Shown here piece after piece: positions 31,601-39,908 of a stretch of 64,000 bases of DNA. The stretch is from contig CANFLV010000012.1 in the NCBI GenBank assembly GCA_947448025.1, positions 62,001-126,000 of the forward strand, written 5' to 3'. The position numbers and the translations under genes are program-made. This DNA is from Oxalobacteraceae bacterium (GTDB lineage Bacteria; Pseudomonadota; Gammaproteobacteria; Burkholderiales; Burkholderiaceae_D). The notes beneath the pieces were generated by a model, which had not been told where the DNA came from, searched no databases, and saw nothing but the letters and a program-made list of their open reading frames with translations. Each line of letters starts with the position of its first letter. The stretch's first letter is position 1.

Positions 31601-31729
31601 GTCGTCGTGATAGGTGGTTTGGTCAGCGCGACTTTGCTGACCTTGATCGCGCTGCCGGCACTGTATCTGTCGGTCGCACGTCGTTGGCCCGGCGTCCTGA
31701 CGACCGGTGACGCCTTGCCGGTACACTGA
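28616..31729 (+). CDS. czcA: CzcA-type heavy-metal efflux RND transporter
   Basis: 1037 aa, full length. Inner-membrane proton-driven pump of the HME branch of RND proteins. The family's charged motif in TM4 is DFGIIVDGAVIVVES, with the Asp and Glu residues of proton transfer. The N-terminus LPIEAFPDVSDLQVTV and the two large periplasmic loops are as in CzcA/CusA. The exact HME subclass (divalent Zn/Co/Cd/Ni versus monovalent Cu/Ag) cannot be fixed by eye. Forms the efflux operon with czcC and czcB and is downstream of a two-component system. Confidence 0.94.
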   Translation: MIKRIVYFALHQPLLVAFALLIFIGSGLIAFKNLPIEAFPDVSDLQVTVIALYPGRAAEEVERQVTLPIEVALSGVPDSVRLFSHTQFGLSYTVVTFNDKPTDQLARQRVNERLQGIDLPAGVAPAIQPPQTAIGEIFRFRLQGAGYTPQQLRVMEDWVVEKQLRKVPGVADVVTMGGSTKQYEVNPDLARMRDYQITLAQLFGALQRANANAGGGAVTHGTQQYLIRSIGELRSSADIGSIVVSVNKGVPVLVRDIAQVRVGGAPAQGLVGQSARGVDDDDIVNGIVIMRKGENPSIILDALKEKIRYLNTTQLAKGVSIEPYYDRSWLIDKTLHTVFGNLVEGALLVAAVLLLFLTNLRAALIVAAVIPLALLATFLGLSFVGIPANLLSLGAMDFGIIVDGAVIVVESIFRRLGSLTEAEIKDPAARRDAVMGAVIDVGRPTFFSMLIIIVAHIPIFTLQRHEGRIFSPMAWTVSSALIGSLILSLTVVPLACSWFLRRVAHEDNSLVTWCKANYSIVLDWALEKRKTVVAIAVIAFVTSGVIATRLGSEFLPELNEGSIWVNLTLPPSISPEEAQRAMRSVRHALQTVPEVKSVISKVGRPDDGTDPKIFNSAELFVELGPENTWRAGKGKEALIEEMDAAVSALPGMEPSFSQPIRDNVLESISQVDGQIVIKVQGEDYVQIKKSAKEIMAKIGTVPGVVRAFIDRDGSLPQYRLEIDRAAAARYGINIGDVQDVVETAVAGKATTELWEGEKHFSVVVRLRPDQRSLPNLPNVLIATPDGAQIPLSQLAEFKMTEGAMNISRENGQRVTSIGVFIRDRDMGSVVADMQARVQQGVSLPPGIEIGWSGEFENQQRAMARLSWVVPLSILLIFFLLFDAFGSLACAALIIVNIPLAMIGGIVALWLTGIPLSVSAAIGFIALFGQAVLNGVIIVSDFNTRLLTTPDPAQAVREGAITRLRTVLMTAMLAMLGLLPMALSHGIGSETQRPLAVVVIGGLVSATLLTLIALPALYLSVARRWPGVLTTGDALPVH

Positions 31730-31745
31730 ACCAGCCTTGCAGTGC

Positions 31746-32138
31746 TTACTCCTCACTGTGGCTGCCCGAATGGAAACGGCGCAGCACAGCCAGGTCGATG
31801 ATGCTCAGTACGCTGTGGTTGGTACTTTCGAGAACCACAGCAGGCGCTACGCCGGCTGCATACGCCTGTTGCCAACGGTTCGCACACAAACACCATTGAT
31901 CGCCGGCACGTAAGCCCGGAAAGCGCCATTCAGGGCGCGGTGTGATCAGGTCATTGCCCATGCTGCGGCTAAAATCGAGAAATGCCTCGCTCATTACTGC
32001 GCAGACGACATGCGTACCCACATCATTTTCGTCCGTCTTGCAGCAGCCATCGCGAAAATAGCCGGTCAGCGGTTCAAACGAGCAAGGTACGAGTGGTTCG
32101 CCAAACACGTTGCGTGCTGGAGGGGTGTCAATTGGCAT
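31746..32138 (-). CDS. DUF2237 family protein
   Basis: 130 aa from ATG 32138 (MPIDTPPARNVFGEPLVPCS). Features typical of the family are NVFGEPL, GYFRDGCCKTDENDVGTHVVCAVMS, the FLDFSRSMGNDL segment, and RPGLRAGDQWCLCANRWQQA, with several conserved cysteines. The function of DUF2237 is unknown. It is last in the minus-strand bfd-tonB-DUF2237 run, 7 bases after tonB, and its 3' end converges on czcA. Confidence 0.88.
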   Translation of the reverse strand: MPIDTPPARNVFGEPLVPCSFEPLTGYFRDGCCKTDENDVGTHVVCAVMSEAFLDFSRSMGNDLITPRPEWRFPGLRAGDQWCLCANRWQQAYAAGVAPAVVLESTNHSVLSIIDLAVLRRFHSGSHSEE

Positions 32139-32145
32139 GGGTAAA

Positions 32146-32811
32146 TCAGTCGAAGTGAAAGAGTATCGGTACGATCGCAAAAACGGCCAGCGGCCGGCCA
32201 TTTTCGAAATACGGTTTGAAGACCGCGCGCATGACGGCCTGGCGCGCTGCTTCGTCGAGTCGGCTGGAGTCTGAGGACTTGATGATCTCGATTTGTTCGG
32301 CACGACCCTGAGCATTGATCAGCACGCGCAATTGTACTTCGCCCTGTTCGCCTTTGCGGCGTGATGCCGGCGGATATTCTGGGCGCGGCGGCTGCAGGTA
32401 TTCAACGCCGGAAATCGTCTTGGGTATGCTGGGCGCTGGCGCTGCAGTCGGTACGGCGGCGGCTATCGGCGGCGGACTGGTTTCGCGTACGGCGGGGAGG
32501 TTCGACATGGCCATCGGTACCGGCGTCGATTCAATTTTCGGTACTGACTGCTCGGGCCGGCGTTCGACGGGCGGGACGATTTTTTTCGGGTGCGGCTTGG
32601 GCGCTTCAGTGGACTTTTCTTCGGCTGGCACGACCATCGTCATCAGCACATGCGGTACGACCGCGCTCACATGCTGGATGAGGCCGTGATTGAGTGCATA
32701 GAAAAAGCCAACATGCGCTAAAACGATCGCAAAGCCCGACGTAAAACGACGGACCTCGAAGCGCTGATCGAATTGCGTGCCGGATAGTAATAATGGCAAG
32801 GCGAGCTCCAT
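32146..32811 (-). CDS. tonB: TonB-like energy transducer
   Basis: 221 aa. An N-terminal membrane helix (SGFAIVLAHVGFFYALNHGLI), a long Pro/Lys/Glu-rich periplasmic linker (EAPKPHPKKIVPPVERRPEQ and following), and a C-terminal TonB domain (RPEYPPASRRKGEQGEVQLR, ending FKPYFENGRP). It couples the proton gradient to TonB-dependent receptors for iron or other ligands. ExbB and ExbD genes are not next to it. Lies 6 bases after bfd, behind a Fur-like palindrome, which supports iron control. Confidence 0.9.
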   Translation of the reverse strand: MELALPLLLSGTQFDQRFEVRRFTSGFAIVLAHVGFFYALNHGLIQHVSAVVPHVLMTMVVPAEEKSTEAPKPHPKKIVPPVERRPEQSVPKIESTPVPMAMSNLPAVRETSPPPIAAAVPTAAPAPSIPKTISGVEYLQPPRPEYPPASRRKGEQGEVQLRVLINAQGRAEQIEIIKSSDSSRLDEAARQAVMRAVFKPYFENGRPLAVFAIVPILFHFD

Positions 32812-32817
32812 AGTGGA

Positions 32818-33024
32818 TCAGGCTGCTATCGGCATTTGCATCAGCAAGGAAACCGGCTCGCCGGCCAGATGGTCGCGGATGATGTCTTTAGCGCAGGAAT
32901 GACATTTGCCGCAGCAGGTGCCAACATCGAGATGCAGGCGTAATTCAGCCAGCGAGACCATGCCTTCATCCACAGCCTGGCGGATTTTACGGTCCGATAC
33001 ATTATTGCAAACACAAACGATCAT
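32818..33024 (-). CDS. bfd: Bacterioferritin-associated ferredoxin
   Basis: 68 aa. A [2Fe-2S] protein of the Fer2_BFD family that reduces and releases iron held in bacterioferritin. The cysteines are Cys4 and Cys6 (MIVCVCNN), then TCCGKCHSC (Cys37/38, Cys41). Under iron starvation Fur derepression of bfd is well known in Pseudomonas; here a palindrome overlapping a candidate promoter lies about 100 bases upstream. First gene of bfd-tonB-DUF2237. Confidence 0.92.
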   Translation of the reverse strand: MIVCVCNNVSDRKIRQAVDEGMVSLAELRLHLDVGTCCGKCHSCAKDIIRDHLAGEPVSLLMQMPIAA

Positions 33025-33111
33025 TGCGGCATCCAGGAATTGAATCAGAGGGGCAGAATCAGCTTATTGCGCTGCGTCACGGGCAAGCGATAAATTTGGC
33101 CATGGTGGTCA

Positions 33112-33146
33112 ATTATCAGTTCGCTCAAATGCGAACAATTCGCATT
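33112..33146 (-). promoter_or_regulatory. Candidate Fur box overlapping the bfd promoter
   Basis: AATGCGAACAATTCGCATT (33128-33146) is a 19-bp palindrome with one mismatched pair, of Fur-box size and AT/GCGAA pattern. On the minus strand TTGTTC (33133-33138) and GATAAT (33112-33117), 15 bases apart, are a plausible sigma-70 promoter for bfd, and the palindrome covers its -35. Repression by Fur-Fe is inferred. Confidence 0.65.
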
Positions 33147-33231
33147 AAGATTATTGGTGAATCACGGCGTCAAAGCAAGACTTTTTGTGTAAATCGTGGG
33201 GGCATGGTGAATGTGTCATTTCATTTGCCCA

Positions 33232-33259
33232 TAAAAAAATGCCGCACCAGGCGGCATTT
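33232..33259 (-). terminator. Intrinsic terminator of the glutamate-synthase-like gene
   Basis: AAATGCCGC (33237-33245) and GCGGCATTT (33251-33259) form a 9-bp stem with a 5-nt loop. On the minus strand the run of As at 33233-33239 reads as Ts, 20 bases past the stop of the gene at 33280. Confidence 0.85.
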
Positions 33260-33279
33260 CAAGTAGCAGATCAGGCGTC

Positions 33280-34905
33280 TCAGTGTATCGGGTGAAAGGA
33301 CTCCGCCCGGGCAATCGGCCAGTAAGTCCTGAACACATCCGGCAAGCTTTCCAGCGCGGCAGGATCCAGCAATTGCTCCGGCTGTAAATATTCAAGCAGT
33401 GCTGATGCCAGTTCGACCTTGTTAGGCGAAACGCGCCGGGAAATATGATGCGGGCGTAATTGGGATGGATGCGTGAGTCCAGCTGCGGCGATCACTTCGG
33501 ACAGGGCCTTGAGCGTATTTTGATGGAAATGGAAGACGCGCTCTGCTTTGTCTGGCACCACCAGCGCACGCTGGCGCAGCGGGTCCTGCGTCGTGACACC
33601 GGTCGGGCATTTATCCGTATGGCAGCTGAGCGACTGTATGCAGCCCAGCGCAAACATGAAGCCACGCGCGGAATTGCACCAGTCGGCGCCCAAGGATAAG
33701 GTCCGCGCGACATCGAAGGCGGTAATGATCTTGCCGGAAGCGCCGATCTTGATCCTGCTGCGCAAACCGGCGCCGACGAGCGTGTTGTGCACCAGCAGCA
33801 AGGCTTCCTGCAGCGGCATGCCGACGTGATCGGTAAATTCAACGGGCGCTGCACCAGTGCCGCCCTCAGCGCCATCGACGACAATGAAGTCGGGCGTGAT
33901 GCCGGAGCTGAGCATGGCCTTGACGATGCCGAAAAATTCCCAGGGATGGCCGATGGCCAGCTTGAATCCGGTCGGCTTGCCGCCAGACAGAACGCGTAAT
34001 CGTTCAACGAATTCCAGCAAGCCGAGCGGTGTACTGAAGGCCGAATGCGTAGGCGGCGAGACGCAATCGACGCCCGGTTCGACGCCACGCGCGGCGGCAA
34101 TTTCAATCGATACCTTGGCGCCCGGCAGGATGCCACCATGTCCCGGCTTGGCACCTTGCGATAATTTAACTTCAATCATCTTCACCTGCGCTTGCGTTGC
34201 ATTTTCGATGAAGCGCTCGGCGGAGAATGTACCATCTGGATTACGGCAGCCAAAATAGCCGGAGCCGATTTCCCACACCAGGTCGCCGCCGGCCTGATCC
34301 GCTGACTGCGGACGATGGTGCGCGCTGATACTGCCTTCGCCGGTATCGTGCATGAATTTGCCGAGTTCCGCGCCGCGGTTGAGTGCACGGATCGCATTCG
34401 CCGACAGGGCGCCGAAACTCATGGCGGAAATATTGAACACACTGGCGCTGTAAGGCTGGTCTCGGTCCGGTCCGATCGTGATGCGGAAATCGGCACTGGC
34501 AACCTTGGCCGGCGAAATCGAATGATTGATCCATTCATAGCCGGGCTGATAGACATCGAGCTGGGTACCGAACGGACGTTTGTCGAGTTCCTGCTTAGCG
34601 CGCTGGTAGACGATCGAGCGCTGATTGCGCGAGAAGGGCGCAGCGACCGTGTCGTCTTCAAGAAAATACTGGCGTATCTCAGGACGGATCATTTCAAAGA
34701 AAAAGCGGAAGTGCGCCAGAATCGGATAATTGCGCAAAATCGAGCGCTTGGTCTGGCGCACGTCGTGTATGCCGACCAGCATCAGGAAGCCGGACAGCAG
34801 GCACACGAACCAGCCGCGATCGATAGTCAGGATGACGCCAATCGAGAACAAAAATATCAAACTGACGATCAGTAACGTCAGGAAACGCATTGGAAAACCC
34901 CGCAT
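33280..34905 (-). CDS. Membrane-anchored FMN-binding glutamate synthase-like protein
   Basis: 541 aa. The ATG at 34905 has AGGAG well placed upstream. Two N-terminal membrane helices (MRFLTLLIVSLIFLFSIGVI and WFVCLLSGFLMLVGI) precede a glutamate-synthase FMN/Fe-S barrel: VFNISAMSFGALSANAIRAL, SQGAKPGHGGILPGAKVS, the FMN-site VVDGAEGGTGAAP, IGASGKIITAFDVARTL and a 3Fe-4S-type cluster motif, CIQSLSCHTDKCPTG. It lacks the amidotransferase and C-terminal domains of GltB, so it is not a complete glutamate synthase. Proteins like this are widespread; the electron donor and real reaction are not established. Confidence 0.88.
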   Translation of the reverse strand: MRGFPMRFLTLLIVSLIFLFSIGVILTIDRGWFVCLLSGFLMLVGIHDVRQTKRSILRNYPILAHFRFFFEMIRPEIRQYFLEDDTVAAPFSRNQRSIVYQRAKQELDKRPFGTQLDVYQPGYEWINHSISPAKVASADFRITIGPDRDQPYSASVFNISAMSFGALSANAIRALNRGAELGKFMHDTGEGSISAHHRPQSADQAGGDLVWEIGSGYFGCRNPDGTFSAERFIENATQAQVKMIEVKLSQGAKPGHGGILPGAKVSIEIAAARGVEPGVDCVSPPTHSAFSTPLGLLEFVERLRVLSGGKPTGFKLAIGHPWEFFGIVKAMLSSGITPDFIVVDGAEGGTGAAPVEFTDHVGMPLQEALLLVHNTLVGAGLRSRIKIGASGKIITAFDVARTLSLGADWCNSARGFMFALGCIQSLSCHTDKCPTGVTTQDPLRQRALVVPDKAERVFHFHQNTLKALSEVIAAAGLTHPSQLRPHHISRRVSPNKVELASALLEYLQPEQLLDPAALESLPDVFRTYWPIARAESFHPIH

Positions 34906-35013
34906 CGGAGACTCCTGAAATGGTACGCACCAGGCGCAGGTGTCAAGTGTACAACGATGTTGGCAAATATTGTCTAAAAGGAATATTTAGATGTTGCTAG
35001 TTGTGCTCATACT

Positions 35014-36150
35014 TTAGGAGGCCTTGATCGCCTTGGTTTCTGTGACTGGCACCGAGTCAATGATGCCGCCGCCGAGACAAACATCGCCGTCATACAGCAC
35101 CGCCGACTGTCCGGGCGTGACCGCCCATTGCGGCGTATCGAAGGCCAGCGAGAAACTGCCATTGCCGGCGGTATAGGCACAGGCCATGTCGGCTTGGCGG
35201 TAACGCGTCTTGGCTGACAGCATGCCCTGCGCTGGTGGCTCACCGGCGACCCAGCTGATTTGCCGCGCCTCCAGCGTTGGCGACAGCAGCCAGGGATGGT
35301 CATGGCCTTGCACGATGTACAGCGTATTGTTGCTGACATCCTTGCGCGCGACGTACCACGGGTCACTATCACCCTGGGCATTCTGATGCGTCTTGAGTCC
35401 GCCGAGACCAATGCCCTTGCGCTGGCCTAGCGTGTAAAAACTCAGGCCGACATGTTCACCGACGCGCGTGCCTTCCGCTGTCATCATCGGGCCCGGCTGG
35501 TAAGACAGATAGCGATTCAGGAATTCGCGGAAAGGTCGTTCGCCGATGAAGCAAATGCCGGTCGAATCCTTTTTGCGCGCATTCGGCAGCGCCAGCTTTT
35601 CGGCGATTTCGCGCACTTCGGTCTTGTGGATTTCACCGAGCGGAAACAGCGTCTTCGACAGCTGCGCCTGATTCAGGCGGTGCAGGAAATAACTCTGGTC
35701 CTTGCTCGCATCGACCGCCTTGAGCAATTCAAATTTGCCAGCGTTTTCGCGCACGCGTGCATAGTGGCCAGTGGCGATGAAGTCGGCGCCGAGCTTGAGT
35801 GCATGGTCCAGGAAGGCCTTGAACTTGATTTCGGCATTGCACAGCACATCGGGGTTCGGCGTGCGCCCGGCTTCGTATTCGCGCAAGAATTCAGCGAAGA
35901 CGCGGTCCTTGTATTCGGCGGCGAAATTGACGGCTTCAATATCCACGCCGATGACGTCGGCCACACTTACCGCATCGATCCAGTCCTGGCGTGTCGAGCA
36001 ATATTCGGAATCGTCGTCATCTTCCCAGTTTTTCATGAACAGGCCGATGACTTCATAGCCCTGTTCCTTCAACAGCCAGGCGGCCACGGACGAGTCGACG
36101 CCGCCGGACATGCCGATCACGACTTTTTTCTTAGCCACGTTGGTTTCCAT
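35014..36150 (-). CDS. mnmA: tRNA 2-thiouridylase
   Basis: 378 aa. Installs sulfur at U34 of Lys, Glu and Gln tRNAs using ATP. The PP-loop SGGVDSS is at 15-21; the catalytic cysteines are Cys104 ([12 protein letters not shown]) and Cys200 ([10 protein letters not shown]). The start overlaps the end of the upstream Nudix gene by 20 bases. The nudJ-mnmA order is shared with E. coli (ymfB-mnmA). Confidence 0.97.
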   Translation of the reverse strand: METNVAKKKVVIGMSGGVDSSVAAWLLKEQGYEVIGLFMKNWEDDDDSEYCSTRQDWIDAVSVADVIGVDIEAVNFAAEYKDRVFAEFLREYEAGRTPNPDVLCNAEIKFKAFLDHALKLGADFIATGHYARVRENAGKFELLKAVDASKDQSYFLHRLNQAQLSKTLFPLGEIHKTEVREIAEKLALPNARKKDSTGICFIGERPFREFLNRYLSYQPGPMMTAEGTRVGEHVGLSFYTLGQRKGIGLGGLKTHQNAQGDSDPWYVARKDVSNNTLYIVQGHDHPWLLSPTLEARQISWVAGEPPAQGMLSAKTRYRQADMACAYTAGNGSFSLAFDTPQWAVTPGQSAVLYDGDVCLGGGIIDSVPVTETKAIKAS

Positions 36151-36616
36151 TCACGCTAGGGTGGGTCGTGATCAATGATAAGGGCGCACGCTTGCCGGCG
36201 AGATAATCTTCGACGCATTGCAAAACCTGCGGACTGCGATGCCGTGCGACACAGCTACGCAGTTCATCGATATCCATCCAGACCGTACGCAAGATGCCGT
36301 CGTCGAGCGGCTGGTCATGCACCGCGCCAAGTTCGCCGCAAAACGTGAAGCGCAGGTAAGTGACATTTTCGCCGGAACGTGCCGAGACATAGCGCGACAT
36401 ATACATGCCCACGAGCGCGGTCGGCACGAAGTCATGCGCCGTTTCTTCCAGCGTTTCGCGCGTGACAGCTTGCAGCAGCGACTCGTCCGGATCGAGGTGG
36501 CCGGCTGGCTGATTGAAACGAACGCCATCGCTGGTCATTTCTTCGACCAGTAAAAAACGACCGTCGCGCTCAATGACTGCCGCGACCGTGACCGAGGGTT
36601 TCCAGATGGTTGACAT
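36131..36616 (-). CDS. nudJ: NudJ-like Nudix hydrolase
   Basis: 161 aa. The Nudix box runs from Gly39 to about His61: [20 protein letters not shown], with Glu45, Arg53, Glu54, Glu57 and Glu58 in place; the usual Gly after EEx is Ala60. The N-terminus [22 protein letters not shown] resembles NudJ, which hydrolyses HMP-PP, thiamine diphosphate and some nucleoside di- and triphosphates. The pairing with mnmA supports the assignment. Confidence 0.85.
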   Translation of the reverse strand: MSTIWKPSVTVAAVIERDGRFLLVEEMTSDGVRFNQPAGHLDPDESLLQAVTRETLEETAHDFVPTALVGMYMSRYVSARSGENVTYLRFTFCGELGAVHDQPLDDGILRTVWMDIDELRSCVARHRSPQVLQCVEDYLAGKRAPLSLITTHPSVNGNQRG

Positions 36617-36962
36617 AGGCTCTCTCTGAATGGGGTCGCTATTTTACCTTGCGTCTCTGGTGGTGTCCGGCGCAGCAGAGTTGCATCATCCTTGCGCACA
36701 TGTCGGGCGCCGTTGACAAAAGATAAATCATTGCGCTGAATGAATTGGCGTTTTGTAAAAAACACGGCAAAATCGTCCGGCATTGCATCTTGCCCATTAC
36801 GCCATCAAAACAAGCATGCTTCTGCTGCAAAAATTTGGTACGCAGGACGCACATCCGCGCCAGCCTGTCATTCAAGGCGATTTGCCCACGTTGCAAGAAT
36901 TACGCGGGTCGTTCATAGTCGAGTAAGATTCATGACGGAATTAACAATCTTTGGAGAAGCGA
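36617..36962. other. Divergent intergenic region, nudJ and pntAA
   Basis: 346 bases between nudJ (leftward) and the transhydrogenase operon (rightward). A TTGACA occurs at 36713-36718 and a TAAGAT at 36924-36929, but no well-spaced promoter pair is clear. Short open frames here have no recognisable sequence. GGAG at 36952-36955 serves pntAA. Confidence 0.6.
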
Positions 36963-38078
36963 ATGAAAATTGGCATACCGGCCGAAACGCGCCCGGGCGA
37001 GACTCGTGTTGCTGCGACACCAGAGACTGTTAAAAAATTACTTGGCGCAAAGCATCAGCTCATGGTGCAGTCTGGCGCCGGCATCCATGCCAGCGTTACG
37101 GATGAAGCTTACTTGCTGGCCGGTGCGCAAATTTGCTCAGCTGCTGAAGCCTTCGCCTGTGACATGGTGCTGAAGGTGCGCGCACCTGACGCCGCCGAAC
37201 GCACCATGATGACGCCGGGTAGCGTCGTGATCGGCATGCTCAATCCCTTCGATGCTGACAATATTGCCGCCATGGCGCAGCATGGGCTCAGTGCCTTCGC
37301 GCTCGAAGCTGCGCCACGCATCACGCGCGCGCAATCGATGGATGTGTTGTCTTCGCAAGCGAACATTGCCGGCTACAAGGCGGTCATGCTCGCATCAAAT
37401 ACTTACCAGCGTTTCATGCCCATGCTGATGACCGCAGCCGGCACCGTGAAGGCGGCGCGTGTCCTGATCATGGGTGTTGGTGTCGCCGGCCTGCAAGCCA
37501 TCGCTACGGCCAAACGTCTCGGCGCGGTCATCGAGGCCTCGGATGTGCGCCCGCCGGTCAAGGAGCAGGTCGAATCGCTCGGTGCGAAATTTATTGATGT
37601 GCCTTTCCTCACCGATGAAGAGCGTGAAATCGCCAAAGGCGTCGGCGGCTATGCGCGCTCGATGCCGGCCGACTGGATGCGGCGTCAGGCCGAACTCGTG
37701 CATGAACGCGCCAAGCAGGCCGACATCATCATCACGACTGCGCTGATTCCGGGACGCCGTGCGCCTGTGCTGATCAGCGAAGAGACCGTCAAGGCCATGA
37801 AGCCGGGCTCGGTCATCGTCGACATGGCGGTCGAGCAGGGCGGTAATTGCCCGCTGTCGGAACTCGGCAAAACGGTCACGAAATACGGTGTGCACATCAT
37901 CGGCGAGCCGAATCTGGCGACGCTGGTCGCGGCCGATGCGTCGGCGCTGTATGCGCGCAATGTGCTCGATTTCCTCAAGCTGATCGTTGACAAGGATGGT
38001 GCCCTCGCCATTAATCGTGACGATGAAATTGTCGCTGCGACGCTCCTGTGCAGCGGCGGCGAAATTTTGCGCAAATAA
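36963..38078 (+). CDS. pntAA: NAD(P) transhydrogenase alpha-1 subunit (NAD-binding)
   Basis: 371 aa from ATG 36963, preceded by TTTGGAGAAGCGA. The dI subunit that binds NAD(H) in the proton-pumping transhydrogenase, which makes NADPH from NADH. Family sequences: MKIGIPAETRPGETRVAATP, the Rossmann loop GVGVAGLQAIATAKRLGAVIEASD and the mobile-loop region VGGYARSMPADW. Here the alpha chain is split in two (pntAA, pntAB), as in Rhodospirillum, unlike the single E. coli PntA. Confidence 0.96.
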   Translation: MKIGIPAETRPGETRVAATPETVKKLLGAKHQLMVQSGAGIHASVTDEAYLLAGAQICSAAEAFACDMVLKVRAPDAAERTMMTPGSVVIGMLNPFDADNIAAMAQHGLSAFALEAAPRITRAQSMDVLSSQANIAGYKAVMLASNTYQRFMPMLMTAAGTVKAARVLIMGVGVAGLQAIATAKRLGAVIEASDVRPPVKEQVESLGAKFIDVPFLTDEEREIAKGVGGYARSMPADWMRRQAELVHERAKQADIIITTALIPGRRAPVLISEETVKAMKPGSVIVDMAVEQGGNCPLSELGKTVTKYGVHIIGEPNLATLVAADASALYARNVLDFLKLIVDKDGALAINRDDEIVAATLLCSGGEILRK

Positions 38079-38121
38079 GCATCTTCAACACTGCCCACCT
38101 ATTCCCGAAAGAGGTCGCAAC

Positions 38122-38451
38122 ATGGAAGTCAGCCATACCTTAACCAACCTGATTATTTTCGTGCTGGCGATTTACGTCGGCTACCACGTGGTCTGGACCG
38201 TCACGCCTGCCTTGCATACGCCGCTGATGGCAGTCACAAATGCGATTTCCGCCATCATCATCGTCGGCGCCATGCTCGCAGCCGGCTTGACGGAGGGATT
38301 GCTGGCGCAGGTCATGGGTACTCTCGCCGTGGCGCTGGCGGCCGTGAATGTCTTCGGCGGCTTTCTGGTGACGCAGCGCATGCTCGAAATGTTCAAGAAA
38401 AAAGAGCCGAAGGCAAAGTCTGTCGCGAAGCATGAAGGGACGCCATCATGA
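38122..38451 (+). CDS. pntAB: NAD(P) transhydrogenase alpha-2 subunit (membrane)
   Basis: 109 aa from ATG 38122. The small membrane subunit of the split transhydrogenase: three to four helices (LTNLIIFVLAIYVGYHVVW, TPLMAVTNAISAIIIVGAML, VMGTLAVALAAVNVFGGFLV) and a Lys-rich tail. The conserved ATNAISGI-like segment is present as VTNAISAI. The stop overlaps the pntB start by 4 bases. Confidence 0.95.
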   Translation: MEVSHTLTNLIIFVLAIYVGYHVVWTVTPALHTPLMAVTNAISAIIIVGAMLAAGLTEGLLAQVMGTLAVALAAVNVFGGFLVTQRMLEMFKKKEPKAKSVAKHEGTPS

Positions 38452-39908
38452 ATATGGACTTTATCAGCATGAACCTGGTGACCTTGCTGTATCTGATCGC
38501 CTCGGTCTGTTTCATCCAGGCTCTCAAGGGCTTGTCCCATCCAACCAGTGCGCGCCGCGGCAATGCCTTCGGCATGAGCGGCATGGCGATCGCGACGATC
38601 ACGACAGTCGTGCTGATCATGAAATTACGCGCTGAAATGACGGGCACCGGTCCCGGCCTGTGGCTGGTCGTGCTCGGCGTGGTGGTCGGCGGCGGCATCG
38701 GCGCCACATTGGCGCGACGTGTCGAAATGACGAAGATGCCGGAACTGGTCGCGGCTATGCATTCCTTGATCGGTCTTGCAGCGGTGACGATCGCCATCGC
38801 GGCAGTGTCCGAACCCTGGGCCTTCAATATCGCGGCGCACGGCGTGGCAATTCCGTTTGGTAATCGTCTGGAATTGTTCATCGGTACCTTTGTCGGCGCG
38901 ATCACGTTTTCCGGATCGGTCATCGCCTTTGGCAAATTGTCGGGCAAGTATAAATTCCGTTTGTTCCAGGGCGCGCCGGTCAGTTTTCAGGGCCAGCACA
39001 TGCTCAATCTCGTGCTCGCCGTGGCCATGCTGGGACTCGGCCTGACCTTCTGCTTTTCGCCTGCGACGGAACCTGCGTGGACGCCATTTGTGCTGATGAC
39101 GGCCATCGCCTTTGCGCTCGGCGTGCTGATCATCATTCCGATTGGTGGCGCGGACATGCCAGTGGTGGTGTCGATGTTGAACAGCTACTCCGGCTGGGCG
39201 GCGGCCGGCATTGGTTTTTCGCTCAATAACTCCATGCTGATCATTGCCGGCTCGCTCGTTGGTTCCAGCGGCGCGATCCTGTCCTACATCATGTGCAAGG
39301 CGATGAACCGTTCTTTCTTCAATGTGATCCTGGGCGGCTTTGGTGGCGACGCCGTGGCGGCCGTCAGCGGCGATCAGCAGCAGCGCCCAGTGAAATCCGG
39401 TTCGGCTGACGACGCCGCTTTCTTGCTCGGTAATGCAGAGACCGTCATCATCGTGCCCGGTTACGGCCTCGCCGTGGCGCGCGCCCAGCATGCGCTCAAG
39501 GAGCTCACCGAAAAACTCACGCACAAGGGCGTGATCGTGAAATATGCGATCCATCCAGTCGCAGGTCGCATGCCGGGCCACATGAACGTCTTGCTGGCCG
39601 AAGCCGAGGTGCCTTACGACCAGGTGTTCGAGATGGAAGACATCAACAGCGAATTTGCGCAAGCCGATGTCGTGCTCGTACTTGGCGCCAACGACGTCGT
39701 CAATCCGGCCGCGAAAGATCCGAAATCATCGATCGCCGGCATGCCGATTCTGGAAGCCTACAAAGCGAAAACCGTGATCGTCAATAAACGCTCGATGGCC
39801 TCCGGCTATGCCGGGCTGGACAATGAATTGTTCTACATGGACAAGACCATGATGGTCTTTGGCGATGCGAAAAAAGTGATTGAAGATATGGTTAAGGCGA
39901 TCGAATAA
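38448..39908 (+). CDS. pntB: NAD(P) transhydrogenase beta subunit
   Basis: 486 aa. Membrane dII helices in the first 270 residues or so, then the NADP-binding dIII domain: AETVIIVPGYGLAVARAQHAL, HPVAGRMPGHMNVLLAEA, GANDVVNPAAKDPKSSIAGMP and the KRSMASGYAGLDNELFY segment near the end. Translationally coupled to pntAB. The operon supplies NADPH at the expense of the proton gradient. Confidence 0.97.
   Translation: MNMDFISMNLVTLLYLIASVCFIQALKGLSHPTSARRGNAFGMSGMAIATITTVVLIMKLRAEMTGTGPGLWLVVLGVVVGGGIGATLARRVEMTKMPELVAAMHSLIGLAAVTIAIAAVSEPWAFNIAAHGVAIPFGNRLELFIGTFVGAITFSGSVIAFGKLSGKYKFRLFQGAPVSFQGQHMLNLVLAVAMLGLGLTFCFSPATEPAWTPFVLMTAIAFALGVLIIIPIGGADMPVVVSMLNSYSGWAAAGIGFSLNNSMLIIAGSLVGSSGAILSYIMCKAMNRSFFNVILGGFGGDAVAAVSGDQQQRPVKSGSADDAAFLLGNAETVIIVPGYGLAVARAQHALKELTEKLTHKGVIVKYAIHPVAGRMPGHMNVLLAEAEVPYDQVFEMEDINSEFAQADVVLVLGANDVVNPAAKDPKSSIAGMPILEAYKAKTVIVNKRSMASGYAGLDNELFYMDKTMMVFGDAKKVIEDMVKAIE

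Noticed and set aside
22446-34905. A genomic island with integrase or attachment sites around the metal and iron genes
   Set aside because: No integrase, transposase, tRNA gene or flanking direct repeat was seen; only base composition and gene content hint at acquisition.
36740-37033. Short plus-strand frame across the nudJ-pntAA gap into pntAA
   Set aside because: It overlaps the pntAA start in another frame, has no ribosome site and no recognisable sequence.
38625-39662. Open frame of 345 codons opposite pntB
   Set aside because: Antisense shadow, rich in His, Arg and Asp, with no domain; pntB is clear.
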